Positions 32,656 to 41,439 of a DNA stretch of 64,000 nt are shown here, in pieces. Where the stretch lies: assembly GCF_000011645.1 (NCBI RefSeq), contig NC_006270.3, positions 1,609,501 through 1,673,500 on the forward strand, read 5' to 3'. The translations under genes and the position numbers were made by a program. The DNA is from Bacillus licheniformis DSM 13 = ATCC 14580. GTDB taxonomy: Bacteria > Bacillota > Bacilli > Bacillales > Bacillaceae. A model generated the notes under the pieces. That model was given only the letters and a program-made list of their open reading frames with translations, ran no database searches and was not told the DNA's origin. Position 1 is the first letter of the stretch; every line of letters begins with the position of its first letter.

Positions 32656-33291
32656 TTATACCGATACTTTCTGCGTCAGGCGGTAAAGGAAGGCGAGCTT
32701 TTCAAAAGCCGCTTCGATTTCGGATAGAAACGCCTCTTCACTCATATGCAGCACCTCGTCTTTAGAAAGCTGAATACCGCAAAGCGCTTCTGCTTTCTTC
32801 ACGTTGACGAGCCGTTCAAACAGGTTTTCCAGATCTTTTTCATTCATCTCAGACTGTCTCTTGGCATCCGGTTTCGTATGATCGGCCGACCAGAAAAAGC
32901 GACTTGGAATGCTGCTCTCAATATCCGGCAGATGCTTCTTAAACAGCTGGCCGTATTCCTGCTTGAGAGGGGACTCATAGATCAATGCAAACCATACGAA
33001 AACGTGGGTTTCCCATAAACCAATTTGGAAATGCGGCAGCTTTTTATAGCCGCGCTTATTGTTTGCGAAAGCAACCCAGCTGTCGTCCGGCGGATTGACT
33101 GAGCGGCGCGCGTGCTTGGCGACGTGGACAAACATTTCGTCTCCTGTCAAAGCGGACAGAACAGGCGCAAAATGATCGCCGAGCCCTTGAAGTTTCGGGC
33201 GCACTGTGTCTTTCAGAACGCTCATCCGCGCATCTAAACCTTCTATTGTAAATGTACGAAAATCCTCTTCAGTAAAACGCAGACTGCTCAT
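32656..33291 (-). CDS. yktB: YktB, UPF0637 (DUF1054) family protein
   Basis: A 211-residue soluble protein (MSSLRFTEEDFRTFTIEGLD ... FLYRLTQKVSV), matching YktB of B. subtilis in length and position. Conserved family segment HVAKHARRSVNPPDDSWVAF is present. Function unknown; the family has a solved fold but no assigned activity. Ribosome site AAGGAGGAAC precedes the start. Confidence 0.93.
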   Translation of the reverse strand: MSSLRFTEEDFRTFTIEGLDARMSVLKDTVRPKLQGLGDHFAPVLSALTGDEMFVHVAKHARRSVNPPDDSWVAFANNKRGYKKLPHFQIGLWETHVFVWFALIYESPLKQEYGQLFKKHLPDIESSIPSRFFWSADHTKPDAKRQSEMNEKDLENLFERLVNVKKAEALCGIQLSKDEVLHMSEEAFLSEIEAAFEKLAFLYRLTQKVSV

Positions 33292-33535
33292 TGTGTTCCT
33301 CCTTGTCCAATCAGTAAAGATATTGTATCACAGTCGGCTTTTCAAACAAAAAATTACGTTTCGCCTTGCGGAATTTGGGGAATCGTTAGGTAAACACACA
33401 ATTTTTAGAATAACGTTGCGAATGTTTGAGCACTTCATACGATATGAATAAGAAATTAATATATATCACGCTTAGGACTTAAAGCCAGAAGGATTCCTTT
33501 TGAAATCAATTTTCTCTGGAGGGGGCGTAGGGCAC

Positions 33536-33724
33536 ATGAAACCAATAGTAAAACAAGGATTGAAAGAGGAAAAAGACAATCGGGCCGCTGTTTGGAGGCT
33601 TGAGGTCGATTATGAACTTGCAACGCTTTTTGAAGCTATGGAAAAAAAGGATGAAACCCAAATCGAGTTGAGCAAGCGCAAACTGGAACGACTCAGAAAA
33701 GAATGGATCAGATTACATGGTTGA
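33536..33724 (+). CDS. ykzI: YkzI, small conserved protein
   Basis: A 62-residue charged helical protein (MKPIVKQGLKEEKDN ... RKEWIRLHG). The ATG at 33536 follows GGAGGGGGCGTAGGG; the in-frame TTG at 33500 would place the ribosome site inside the gene. Position between yktB and suhB matches B. subtilis ykzI. No function known. Confidence 0.85.
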   Translation: MKPIVKQGLKEEKDNRAAVWRLEVDYELATLFEAMEKKDETQIELSKRKLERLRKEWIRLHG

Positions 33725-33733
33725 AACCATAAT

Positions 33734-33764
33734 AAAAACGAACCGTTTGAGAGGTTCGTTTTTA
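33734..33764 (+). terminator. intrinsic terminator of ykzI
   Basis: AAAAACGAACC, 8-base loop, GGTTCGTTTTT. Confidence 0.92.
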
Positions 33765-33865
33765 TCTGGGCTGCCTGGATATTTGTCATTTTTCTTGATT
33801 TTTCCCGGTTAATATCAGTATGCTATGAATAAATCAACAGGTATACATAGAAAAGAGGTAGTGTG

Positions 33866-34660
33866 ATGACAAACTGGAAGGAAATCGATCGCCTGGCGAA
33901 AAGCTGGGTGAAAGAAGCTGGTCAGAGAATTAAGCAATCAATGAAAGAAAAGATGACGATTGAAACGAAATCGAATCCAAATGACCTTGTCACAAACATT
34001 GACAAGGAAACAGAGCGTTTTTTCATTGAAAAAATTCAATCGGTTTTTCCGGATCATCATATTCTTGGCGAAGAAGGCCAAGGGGACAAGCTCACATCTT
34101 TGGACGGCGTCGTTTGGATCATCGATCCGATCGATGGTACGATGAACTTTATTCATCAAAAACGCAATTTTGCGATTTCAATCGGCATTTTTGAAAACGG
34201 AAAAGGCAAAATCGGCTTGATTTATGATGTGACTCACGATGAGCTTTATCATGCTTTTCAAGGCGAAGGTGCTTACATGAACAATACAAAGCTCGGCAAG
34301 ATGAAAGAAGTGCCGCTTGAGGAATCGATTCTGGCCATCAATGCGACATGGATCACCGAGAACAGACGGATCGATCCAAGCGTATTATCCCCGCTTGTCA
34401 GGCGCGTCAGAGGGACCCGTTCATACGGTTCAGCGGCTTTGGAACTCGCTTATGTAGCGGCAGGCAGAATGGATGTGTATGTGACGATGAGGCTCGCTCC
34501 TTGGGATTACGCTGCCGGCTGCATTCTGCTTGACGAGGTCGGCGGAACATATACAACCATTGACGGGAAACCGCTCAATTTTCTTGAAAACCACAGCATC
34601 GTAGCCGGCAATCCGGCAGCTCACCGGGCGATTTTCGACGAATATTTGCCGCATGAATAG
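33866..34660 (+). CDS. suhB: inositol monophosphatase family protein (YktC)
   Basis: A 264-residue Mg-dependent phosphatase. Metal motifs GEEGQGD (about 70), IDPIDGTMNF (about 88) and the C-terminal WDYAAG are intact. It hydrolyses inositol 1-phosphate and possibly other phosphates; the B. subtilis orthologue YktC has inositol monophosphatase activity. I use the ATG at 33866 with AGAGGT six bases upstream; a GTG directly before it would add one residue. A promoter TTGATT-18-TATGCT is at 33795-33824. Confidence 0.93.
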   Translation: MTNWKEIDRLAKSWVKEAGQRIKQSMKEKMTIETKSNPNDLVTNIDKETERFFIEKIQSVFPDHHILGEEGQGDKLTSLDGVVWIIDPIDGTMNFIHQKRNFAISIGIFENGKGKIGLIYDVTHDELYHAFQGEGAYMNNTKLGKMKEVPLEESILAINATWITENRRIDPSVLSPLVRRVRGTRSYGSAALELAYVAAGRMDVYVTMRLAPWDYAAGCILLDEVGGTYTTIDGKPLNFLENHSIVAGNPAAHRAIFDEYLPHE

Positions 34661-35120
34661 CAGGTCTTTCTCTTCTTCTGATCTCGCCTTTTTTGAAGAG
34701 CTGGCCGAAGCGAGCCCCGGGTGGGTGAAGGAAGAGCTTGACGGAAACAGCCTGGAACGCTATATGAGTGCTTATGCGATGTATAACGGTGAATGGCTCG
34801 TGTGGGAAGACGGGGGACTGCCGGCGGCTCTCAGCTTTCATCTCGAATGGGCGCCTTCTAATGGCAAGCCTTGGCTCGGAACGCTTCTTGTCCATCCCGA
34901 TTTCCGCAAAAAAGGCCGGGCAAAAGAAGTGATCAAAACGATCGGAAAACGCTTGAGAGAAAAGGGGCATAAAGCGTTGTTTGCGGCAGTGCCTTATGAG
35001 AAAGACGAATGGTTGAACATGCTGGCCCGTTCAGGATTTGAACAGCTGAAAACGGAAAAAGATGAAAAGGGAAAACGATATTTGATCATGGTTTTGCCCC
35101 TTCCCTTGTGGCTGCAATGA
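34653..35120 (+). CDS. GNAT-family acetyltransferase
   Basis: A 155-residue protein with the GNAT core: strand LSFHLEWAPSNGKPWLGTLLVHPDFRKKGRAKEVI, in which LLVHPDFRKKGRAKEV is the acetyl-CoA binding motif A, and motif B near LARSGFEQ. It overlaps the end of suhB by 8 bases and lacks a clear ribosome site, so translation is probably coupled to suhB. The substrate is unknown. B. subtilis has a different gene (yktD) downstream of yktC, so this is a local difference. Confidence 0.82.
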   Translation: MNSRSFSSSDLAFFEELAEASPGWVKEELDGNSLERYMSAYAMYNGEWLVWEDGGLPAALSFHLEWAPSNGKPWLGTLLVHPDFRKKGRAKEVIKTIGKRLREKGHKALFAAVPYEKDEWLNMLARSGFEQLKTEKDEKGKRYLIMVLPLPLWLQ

Positions 35121-35150
35121 GACTTGTTTAACAACAGGTCTCTTTTTTTT
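35119..35150 (+). terminator. intrinsic terminator of suhB-GNAT
   Basis: GAGACTTGTT, TAAC loop, AACAGGTCTC and eight T residues; begins at the stop codon. Confidence 0.88.
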
Positions 35151-35159
35151 ATGATTTTA

Positions 35160-35187
35160 TGAAACAATATGCAGCGTCGTTTGTCTA
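35160..35187 (+). promoter_or_regulatory. candidate ECF promoter of ylaABCD
   Basis: TGAAAC, 16 bases, TGTCTA. This is one base from the ECF pattern TGAAAC-16-CGTCTA, and lies about 40 bases before ylaA. The operon encodes the ECF factor YlaC, which in B. subtilis controls its own operon. Confidence 0.5.
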
Positions 35188-35228
35188 TAAAGATGAGGCC
35201 TTAATTTGATGTAAAGGAATTGTGGAAA

Positions 35229-37154
35229 TTGATCGAACTATTTAGTGATTATGTGCTCCATTTTGAACGTTATTTTGTTTTAAGCAGACAGAGCATGCTT
35301 GTCATTCAGTGGTGTGTGACAGGCCTTGTCCTTTTGTATGCCGTGTCATTTCATCCAAAAGTGTGCAGGCGGCGCCTCTTTTTTTATGCAGGCATCGTTC
35401 TCAGGCTGATACTGGTTGGCGCCCTTTCGTTTGAATTGGCTCACCAAATGAAAGCCGCTGAGTTTTCAAACCTGTACATAGACGAACAAGATGCGCTTCT
35501 GCCTTTTATGCAGTTTTTGCTGTTCGGCTATATTTTGCTTGTCTCTTTTCATTATATGATGACACTCGCGGAAAAAGGGGGCAAGGGGCTGTTTTTTGCA
35601 TTTGACATTGCGGTGATGGCGATGCCGCTTTTCCAATCGCTGTTCAGCTTTGCCGCCTATTTGAAGGAATTTGGAGCGGAGGAGCTTGAAGAATTGCCGC
35701 TCGTTCTGTTGTTGATTGTCGGAATACCGGGACTGATGATCTGCTTGTTTTTTCAGCTTTATTGGAAAAGAAACCGTTACGTTCTCCTTTTGATTTTTTA
35801 TATTGTGACGATCGGCGGTTTCTTCATCAAAAAGCTTGGATACGAATTTTTTCCGCTGAACGTATTTCTGACAATGATCGGTTTTCTTATGACATATCAC
35901 TTGCTGAATGACTCGAGAAAGCCTTTGTTGATGGTGAAGCGTGTTTTAGCCGCGGGCACCGCCGTATTTTTCACGCTTCACCTCAATCCTTTTTACAATT
36001 TGGCGGATGCCGCTTTTACAATCTCACACCCGGAGGTTTCAGACGTGGTTGATGCCAATTTTCGGCCTGTTTCGGTTAAAGAAGCGAAGCAGACTGTCAG
36101 CTCGTTTTTTCCGACAGAGAGCTTTATCTATTTGTCAGCTACCAACCAGGATTTTCATAACGTTTATCATTTCAAAACGAAAGATTACGATGCGGACGTT
36201 GACGGCTGGACGGGAATGATCACCAATTATCACAATCAAAAAAAGCCTAGCGGGAATATCCTGTCCGGTCAGGCATATATCAAGCGGTCGAAGCAATTTC
36301 TAAGGGAACACGGCCGCGAACTTGACAAACAAATCAAGGCAAAGGTCAGCCGTGATGACGGCGAAGCTACTGTTGAATTTTACCGTGAAGGCGAGGATCC
36401 TGAATTAAGCACAATGTGGTTTACTTGGCGGAAGGAGACTCTGATGGGATTCCATGAGGACGCGTCTGTTTACAGCTTAGAAAGCGTGAACCAAGCCCGC
36501 GTTTCTGGTGAGGATATCGAGCGGGGAGTTGAAGCCGTCTATCGTAAGCTGGGCATACCCGTCTCATCTTATCGGCTGACAGATATTGATTTATTATTCC
36601 CATTCAGCCTCAACTCGGCATCCATCAACATAAAGACAAGTGACGGAATGGGGATGGAGTTCCACCCTGTAACAGGTGCATTAACGGCTATTTCGATCAA
36701 ATCTGAAAGCGCCTTGCCTTATCGCGGACAAGAGCTTGAAAAACGCTTGCTTTCATTATTTGATCAAGACATTTCCAATCTGAAAAGGGTGGAGTTAGAA
36801 AAGGATCTGATAGAATTTCAGAAAAAAGAAAGCGATGCTGTGTTAAATACGGTCTGGACCATGACGAAACATGAAGAGGGAGCTTATCTGACGGTGAGAA
36901 AAAACTTTCAAAAAGCAGATGAAAAACCCCCCTACACGTATGCAGACGGGGAAAAAGCTTTTCAGAAAGTGTCTGAACGCTATCAAAAAGGGCTGGTCTA
37001 TCATAAACGGACGAAGCTTGTAATCGTTTCAGACGGGGATCAAAAGAGCCGTTATGCGTGGCTTGTCATCATCCAGCCGTTCGGCTCAAATGAACATGAC
37101 GCATACTTGGTTGATGCCGAGACAGATGAGGTGAAACATTTTGATGACAAATGA
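35229..37154 (+). CDS. ylaA: YlaA, polytopic membrane protein of the ylaABCD operon
   Basis: A 641-residue protein: about eight membrane helices in the first 265 residues, then a soluble C-terminal half (about 270-640) with repeated PepSY-like segments (SVKEAKQTVSSFFP, DGEKAFQKVSERYQK). I prefer the TTG at 35229 because AAAGGA at 35213-35218 is ten bases away; a TTG at 35220 would be one base from it. No enzyme motif is seen. Its place in an operon with an ECF sigma factor and anti-sigma suggests an envelope-stress or oxidative-stress sensing role, which is inference. Confidence 0.88.
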   Translation: MIELFSDYVLHFERYFVLSRQSMLVIQWCVTGLVLLYAVSFHPKVCRRRLFFYAGIVLRLILVGALSFELAHQMKAAEFSNLYIDEQDALLPFMQFLLFGYILLVSFHYMMTLAEKGGKGLFFAFDIAVMAMPLFQSLFSFAAYLKEFGAEELEELPLVLLLIVGIPGLMICLFFQLYWKRNRYVLLLIFYIVTIGGFFIKKLGYEFFPLNVFLTMIGFLMTYHLLNDSRKPLLMVKRVLAAGTAVFFTLHLNPFYNLADAAFTISHPEVSDVVDANFRPVSVKEAKQTVSSFFPTESFIYLSATNQDFHNVYHFKTKDYDADVDGWTGMITNYHNQKKPSGNILSGQAYIKRSKQFLREHGRELDKQIKAKVSRDDGEATVEFYREGEDPELSTMWFTWRKETLMGFHEDASVYSLESVNQARVSGEDIERGVEAVYRKLGIPVSSYRLTDIDLLFPFSLNSASINIKTSDGMGMEFHPVTGALTAISIKSESALPYRGQELEKRLLSLFDQDISNLKRVELEKDLIEFQKKESDAVLNTVWTMTKHEEGAYLTVRKNFQKADEKPPYTYADGEKAFQKVSERYQKGLVYHKRTKLVIVSDGDQKSRYAWLVIIQPFGSNEHDAYLVDAETDEVKHFDDK

Positions 37155-37416
37155 AGAAAAAAAAGCGGTGTTTATCGATTTGTATGAGCTCTATCAAGAA
37201 AGTGAACTGGAAGAGGAAACGATGATCTGGATGAAAGAGCATGAGCAGTTTTTTCAGGATCAGGCTGAAGCGGCAGCAGCCGGTAATAGAGAGCTCCCCG
37301 GCATGCAAAAAACAGATGATCATCAGAAGCTCCTTCATATCAAGATTTTTGTTTACTCGTTATATGGTGCTTTCCTGCTCCTATCGATTTGGATGACGGT
37401 GTGGTTTTTTTTCTAA
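37144..37416 (+). CDS. ylaB: YlaB, small membrane protein
   Basis: A 90-residue protein with an acidic helical N-terminal part and one C-terminal membrane helix (about 70-90, YSLYGAFLLLSIWMTVWFFF). It overlaps the end of ylaA; GAGGTG within ylaA supplies the ribosome site for the ATG at 37144. The stop codon abuts the ylaC start. Known only as a member of the ylaABCD operon. Confidence 0.88.
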   Translation: MTNEEKKAVFIDLYELYQESELEEETMIWMKEHEQFFQDQAEAAAAGNRELPGMQKTDDHQKLLHIKIFVYSLYGAFLLLSIWMTVWFFF

Positions 37417-37932
37417 ATGGCTCACAATAATAAACAGACGATTGAAGAACTGTACAGGGAATATTATCATGACATCATGTACTATTTGTACAGGCGAACC
37501 CATCAGCTTGAGACGGCGAAAGACCTGGCGCAGGATACGTTTCTAAAAGCTTTTGCGGGCCTGGAGTCTTTCAGGGGCCATTCCTCGATCAAAACATGGC
37601 TGTATACGATCGCACATCATACGTTTATCAACTGGTACAGAAAAGATAAAAAAATCCAATTTTCCGACGTGGCGGCCTGCGGCGATATGGAACAGCACAC
37701 ATTTGAAATGCCTGAGCGCCATTTGGCAAACGCCATAATGCAGGAAGAGCTGAAACATCACATTGACCGGCTGAAAGAAGATTACCAGACTGTCCTCATT
37801 TTAAGAGAGTTTCAAGAGCTGTCATACGAGGAAATAGCGGAAGTGCTGAATTGGAAACTGTCAAAGGTAAAAACCAATCTTCACCGGGCCCGCCTGGAGC
37901 TGAAAAAAAGCTTGGAAGGCAGGGAGGTTTAA
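37417..37932 (+). CDS. ylaC: YlaC, ECF sigma factor
   Basis: A 171-residue ECF sigma factor: region 2 (about 8-75, DIMYYLYRRTHQLETAKDLAQDTFLKAF ... IKTWLYTIAHHTFINWYRK) and region 4 (about 115-165, YEEIAEVLNWKLSKVKTNLHRAR). The ATG follows the ylaB TAA with no gap and without a Shine-Dalgarno sequence, so its synthesis probably depends on translation of ylaB. In B. subtilis YlaC is tied to oxidative stress and is held by YlaD. Confidence 0.95.
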   Translation: MAHNNKQTIEELYREYYHDIMYYLYRRTHQLETAKDLAQDTFLKAFAGLESFRGHSSIKTWLYTIAHHTFINWYRKDKKIQFSDVAACGDMEQHTFEMPERHLANAIMQEELKHHIDRLKEDYQTVLILREFQELSYEEIAEVLNWKLSKVKTNLHRARLELKKSLEGREV

Positions 37933-37936
37933 CAAT

Positions 37937-38233
37937 ATGAAATGCCATCTTGTAAGAGATTTACTGCCTTTATACATAGAAGGCGATTGCAGCCGCAAAA
38001 CGGAACGTTTGGTTGCCGCACACATTAAGACATGCGAGGATTGCCGGGAAATGTACGACATGATGAGGGAACCTGTCAATTTTCATGGTGACGGAGGATT
38101 GCCAAAGGAAGCAGAAGAAGCGGAAGAACAAAAGTTCAGGAAAGCGTATTATCAAAGGCTGATTCTCAAAGGGGCAGCGCTGTTTGGCGGGGGCTACTTG
38201 CTGATGCTTTTGATTTACTTATTCTTTTTATAA
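37937..38233 (+). CDS. ylaD: YlaD, zinc-binding anti-sigma factor
   Basis: A 98-residue membrane anti-sigma factor. The ZAS motif H-x3-C-x2-C is His29, Cys33 and Cys36, with a further Cys near the N-terminus (MKCHLVRDLLPLYIEG). One C-terminal helix (about 78-98) anchors it. It sequesters YlaC, and the zinc site makes a redox switch plausible. AGGGAGGT lies just upstream. Confidence 0.94.
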   Translation: MKCHLVRDLLPLYIEGDCSRKTERLVAAHIKTCEDCREMYDMMREPVNFHGDGGLPKEAEEAEEQKFRKAYYQRLILKGAALFGGGYLLMLLIYLFFL

Positions 38234-38234
38234 G

Positions 38235-38263
38235 AACTGGCGGCAACCAGCCGCCGGTTTTTT
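38235..38263 (+). terminator. intrinsic terminator of ylaABCD
   Basis: AACTGGCGGC, AACCA loop, GCCGCCGGTT, then TTTT. Confidence 0.9.
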
Positions 38264-38274
38264 GATATAAAATC

Positions 38275-38305
38275 AAAAGCCCCTTCATTCGGTAGGGGCT
38301 TCTTT
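38275..38305 (-). terminator. terminator of ylaF
   Basis: On the minus strand AGCCCC, 11-base loop, GGGGCTTTTGATTTT, next to the ylaF stop. Confidence 0.82.
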
Positions 38306-38306
38306 C

Positions 38307-38495
38307 CTATTCAAGCAGGCCTTTTTCGCGCATTCTTTTTTTCAGTGTGAAACCGCTTCCCATAATGACGATCAGAATCGCGATGGCGATTGCGACGCCG
38401 GCTGCGCTTTTTTCGGCGACTGCAACTCCGATCATCATGATGCTGATCACTGCAGCAAGTGCGAATAATAAGAAAATCCATTTGATTTGTTTCAC
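38307..38495 (-). CDS. ylaF: YlaF, small membrane protein
   Basis: A 62-residue protein with two membrane helices (about 6-26 and 32-50) and a basic tail TLKKRMREKGLLE. Matches YlaF of B. subtilis in length and position. B. subtilis has ylaE between ylaD and ylaF; that gene is absent here. Function unknown. Confidence 0.88.
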   Translation of the reverse strand: MKQIKWIFLLFALAAVISIMMIGVAVAEKSAAGVAIAIAILIVIMGSGFTLKKRMREKGLLE

Positions 38496-38590
38496 TGTTT
38501 TTCCATCCCCTTAGTATGAAGTCTACTGTTAGTTTACAGAAAATCGCGCTGGATAGAAAGGGGCAATGGGAGCTGAAAATTTGAAACAAA

Positions 38591-38619
38591 TTGAAATAAC
38601 TTTGTTTGTCAGTTATAAT
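38591..38619 (+). promoter_or_regulatory. SigA promoter of typA
   Basis: TTGAAA, 17 bases, perfect TATAAT. Confidence 0.8.
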
Positions 38620-38656
38620 ATGAAAGATTATCTGAATTTTTTTAGGAGATGAAAAT

Positions 38657-40495
38657 GTGAAACTTCGAGAAGATCTTCGCAATATCGCTATTATCGCCCA
38701 CGTTGACCATGGAAAAACGACGCTGGTGGATCAGCTCCTCCATCAGGCCGGTACATTCCGTGCAAATGAAAACGTGGCTGAGCGCGCCATGGATTCCAAT
38801 GATTTGGAAAGAGAGCGCGGCATTACGATTTTAGCGAAAAATACGGCGATTAATTATAAAGATACACGCATTAATATTTTGGATACTCCGGGACACGCAG
38901 ATTTCGGCGGGGAAGTTGAACGGATCATGAAAATGGTCGACGGCGTTCTGCTTGTTGTCGACGCTTATGAAGGCTGCATGCCGCAAACCCGCTTTGTGCT
39001 GAAAAAAGCACTTGAGCAAAACTTGACGCCGATCGTTGTTGTCAATAAGATCGACCGCGATTTTGCCCGTCCAGAAGAGGTCGTTGACGAAGTGCTCGAT
39101 TTGTTTATCGAGCTAGATGCAAATGAAGAACAGCTTGAATTCCCGGTTGTTTACGCTTCTGCGATCAACGGCACCGCGTCAGCAGATCCGAAGCAGCAGG
39201 ATGAAAACATGGAGGCTTTATTCGAAGCGATTGTCAACCATATTCCTTGTCCTGTCGATAACCATGAGGAGCCTTTGCAGTTCCAGGTGGCTCTGCTTGA
39301 CTACAATGATTATGTCGGCCGTATCGGAATCGGACGCGTGTTCAGAGGAACGATGAAGGTCGGACAGCAAGTTGCTTTAATGAAGCTTGACGGTTCTGTC
39401 AAGCCGTTCCGCGTCACGAAAATCTTCGGTTTCCAGGGCTTGAAGAGAGTCGAGATTGAAGAAGCGAAAGCCGGCGACCTTGTCGCTGTATCAGGAATGG
39501 AAGACATCAATGTCGGAGAAACCGTCTGCCCGATTGAGCATCAAGAGGCGCTTCCGGTTCTTCGCATTGACGAACCGACGCTTCAAATGACGTTTGCGGT
39601 TAACAACAGTCCTTTTGCCGGTCGCGAAGGAAAATATGTCACGGCCAGGAAGATTGAAGAGCGGCTTGAACAGCAGCTGCAGACAGATGTCAGCCTTCGA
39701 GTCGATCCGACGCCATCTCCTGACGCATGGATCGTGTCAGGACGCGGTGAGCTGCATTTGTCGATTTTAATCGAAAACATGCGCCGCGAAGGCTTTGAAC
39801 TGCAAGTATCGAAGCCGGAAGTCATCATTAAAGAAATCGACGGCGTTCGCTGTGAGCCTGTTGAACGCGTACAAATCGATGTGCCTGAAGAGCATACCGG
39901 ATCTGTAATGGAATCAATGGGTGCGCGCAAAGGTGAAATGATCGACATGATCAATAACGGAAACGGGCAAGTCCGCCTGATTTTCAATGTCCCTTCACGC
40001 GGATTAATCGGCTACTCAACCGAATTCCTTTCCCTTACACGCGGTTTCGGGATTTTAAATCATACGTTTGACAGCTATCAGCCGGTTGAGCCGGGGCAAG
40101 TCGGCGGGCGCCGCCAAGGCGTGCTTGTCTCAATGGATACCGGGAAAGCTTCAGCCTACGGCATTCAAGGCGTTGAAGAGCGCGGCGTGATTTTTGTCGA
40201 GCCGGGCACAGAAGTATATGAAGGCATGATCGTCGGCGAGCACAACCGTGAAAACGACCTTGTCGTCAACATCAACAAAATGAAGCAGCAGACAAACGTG
40301 CGCTCAGCGACGAAAGATCAGACGGTCAGCATGAAAAAACCGCGTATCATGTCGCTTGAAGAATCGCTTGAATACTTGAACGAGGATGAGTACTGCGAAG
40401 TCACACCTGAATCCATCAGATTGAGAAAGAAAATTCTCGACAAAAACGAACGCGAAAAAGCAGCGAAAAAGAAAAAGCTGGCAGGATTGTCGTAA
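38657..40495 (+). CDS. typA: TypA/BipA translational GTPase (YlaG)
   Basis: A 612-residue ribosome-associated GTPase. G1 HVDHGKTT, switch II DTPGHADFGGEVER, G4 NKIDRDFARPEE; domain II, EF-G-like domains III and V, and the BipA-specific C-terminal domain (AYGIQGVEERGVIFVEPGTEVYEGMIVGEH) are all present. GTG start with TAGGAGA eight bases upstream. BipA helps ribosome assembly and growth at low temperature. Confidence 0.97.
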   Translation: MKLREDLRNIAIIAHVDHGKTTLVDQLLHQAGTFRANENVAERAMDSNDLERERGITILAKNTAINYKDTRINILDTPGHADFGGEVERIMKMVDGVLLVVDAYEGCMPQTRFVLKKALEQNLTPIVVVNKIDRDFARPEEVVDEVLDLFIELDANEEQLEFPVVYASAINGTASADPKQQDENMEALFEAIVNHIPCPVDNHEEPLQFQVALLDYNDYVGRIGIGRVFRGTMKVGQQVALMKLDGSVKPFRVTKIFGFQGLKRVEIEEAKAGDLVAVSGMEDINVGETVCPIEHQEALPVLRIDEPTLQMTFAVNNSPFAGREGKYVTARKIEERLEQQLQTDVSLRVDPTPSPDAWIVSGRGELHLSILIENMRREGFELQVSKPEVIIKEIDGVRCEPVERVQIDVPEEHTGSVMESMGARKGEMIDMINNGNGQVRLIFNVPSRGLIGYSTEFLSLTRGFGILNHTFDSYQPVEPGQVGGRRQGVLVSMDTGKASAYGIQGVEERGVIFVEPGTEVYEGMIVGEHNRENDLVVNINKMKQQTNVRSATKDQTVSMKKPRIMSLEESLEYLNEDEYCEVTPESIRLRKKILDKNEREKAAKKKKLAGLS

Positions 40496-40552
40496 TATTT
40501 GCAGAACCTAAAAAAAGAGCAACCCAACTAAGCAAAGGGGAGGGGAATCTTT

Positions 40553-40873
40553 TTGACTGATGTAAGTGAACGGCTGTCGTTTTTTGCCGCTCTCTATAAA
40601 GTGGACCAGAATCCCGAGGCGGGAATGTGGTGGCTTTATGCCACCATCTTCGTCCTGTCTGCGGTCGTCTTTAAACTGGGTTTCGCCAAACGGCTGCCGC
40701 TGTTGAAAACGGCGATCATTTACTTTTTTCTGGCATTAGGCTGTACGTTTTTAACTTTTTTCGGCGTTTTTCTGCCGGTTGGAGAAGGGCTGATCGTAGC
40801 TGTTTTAATCCTTTCGATTTATAAAATCCGCCTGCACCGTTCGAAAAAAGAGCAGACGGGGGCGAATACGTAG
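40553..40873 (+). CDS. ylaH: YlaH, small membrane protein
   Basis: A 106-residue protein with three membrane helices (about 26-44, 53-72 and 76-92) and a basic C-terminal tail. TTG start behind GGGGAGGGGAATC. Downstream of typA as in B. subtilis. Function unknown. Confidence 0.9.
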   Translation: MTDVSERLSFFAALYKVDQNPEAGMWWLYATIFVLSAVVFKLGFAKRLPLLKTAIIYFFLALGCTFLTFFGVFLPVGEGLIVAVLILSIYKIRLHRSKKEQTGANT

Positions 40874-40907
40874 AAAAGACATAGCCGAAGAAGGCTATGT
40901 CTTTTCT
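40872..40907. terminator. bidirectional terminator between ylaH and the MarR gene
   Basis: AGAAAAGACATAGCC, GAAGAA loop, GGCTATGTCTTTTCT. The stop codon of the MarR gene lies inside the stem. Confidence 0.88.
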
Positions 40908-41401
40908 GTATCCGCGAGAAAATCCGCCGTTAATAAGTCCCGAAACAAAGCCCTGGCAAAAAGGATCTCATCAAATGAATACCGGCTTAAAAATCGTTTA
41001 AATCTTTGTTCGATTTTATCGTGCTCCCGCTGGTGAAGGTGATGGATGCTTCTCCCTTTATGGCTTAAACGGAAGTAGATTTCTTTTTTATTATCGCTGA
41101 GCTGTGTTTTGCTGACGAGCCCTTTTTCGGTCAGCTTTGCGGTGATCCTTGAGACCGTCGCTTTTGAAAATTCCATCTTCTCGGAAATCGAGGTGACGTT
41201 GATCGGTTCGTGGTCGCCAATGCAGCTGATCGTATGGATGTCAGACATATTGAGTCTCATTTCAGCTCCGAATTCGCGCTCCATCTTTTTCATTTCTGCG
41301 GAGATGCGCTCTTTCATGACGGTTTCTTGCTGCTCCTGCTGATGAATGAGCCTGATGTACAGGTCAAATATTTCTTGTTTGGCGTGTGTTAAATGTTCCA
41401 T
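40895..41401 (-). CDS. MarR-family transcriptional regulator
   Basis: A 168-residue winged-helix regulator with a long N-terminal dimerisation helix (about 1-45), the HTH segment VTSISEKMEFSKATVSRITAKL, and the wing near LSDNKKEIYFRLSHKG. AAAGGAGC precedes the ATG. It is downstream of the flavin monooxygenase and has its own strong promoter covered by an inverted repeat that recurs twice at the monooxygenase promoter, so it most likely represses both. Neither gene is at this place in B. subtilis. The inducer is unknown; an aromatic compound is plausible from the partner enzyme. Confidence 0.92.
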   Translation of the reverse strand: MEHLTHAKQEIFDLYIRLIHQQEQQETVMKERISAEMKKMEREFGAEMRLNMSDIHTISCIGDHEPINVTSISEKMEFSKATVSRITAKLTEKGLVSKTQLSDNKKEIYFRLSHKGRSIHHLHQREHDKIEQRFKRFLSRYSFDEILFARALFRDLLTADFLADTEKT

Positions 41402-41439
41402 GCAGAAAACCGGCTCCTTTAATCGATTATTCTGCTTTG

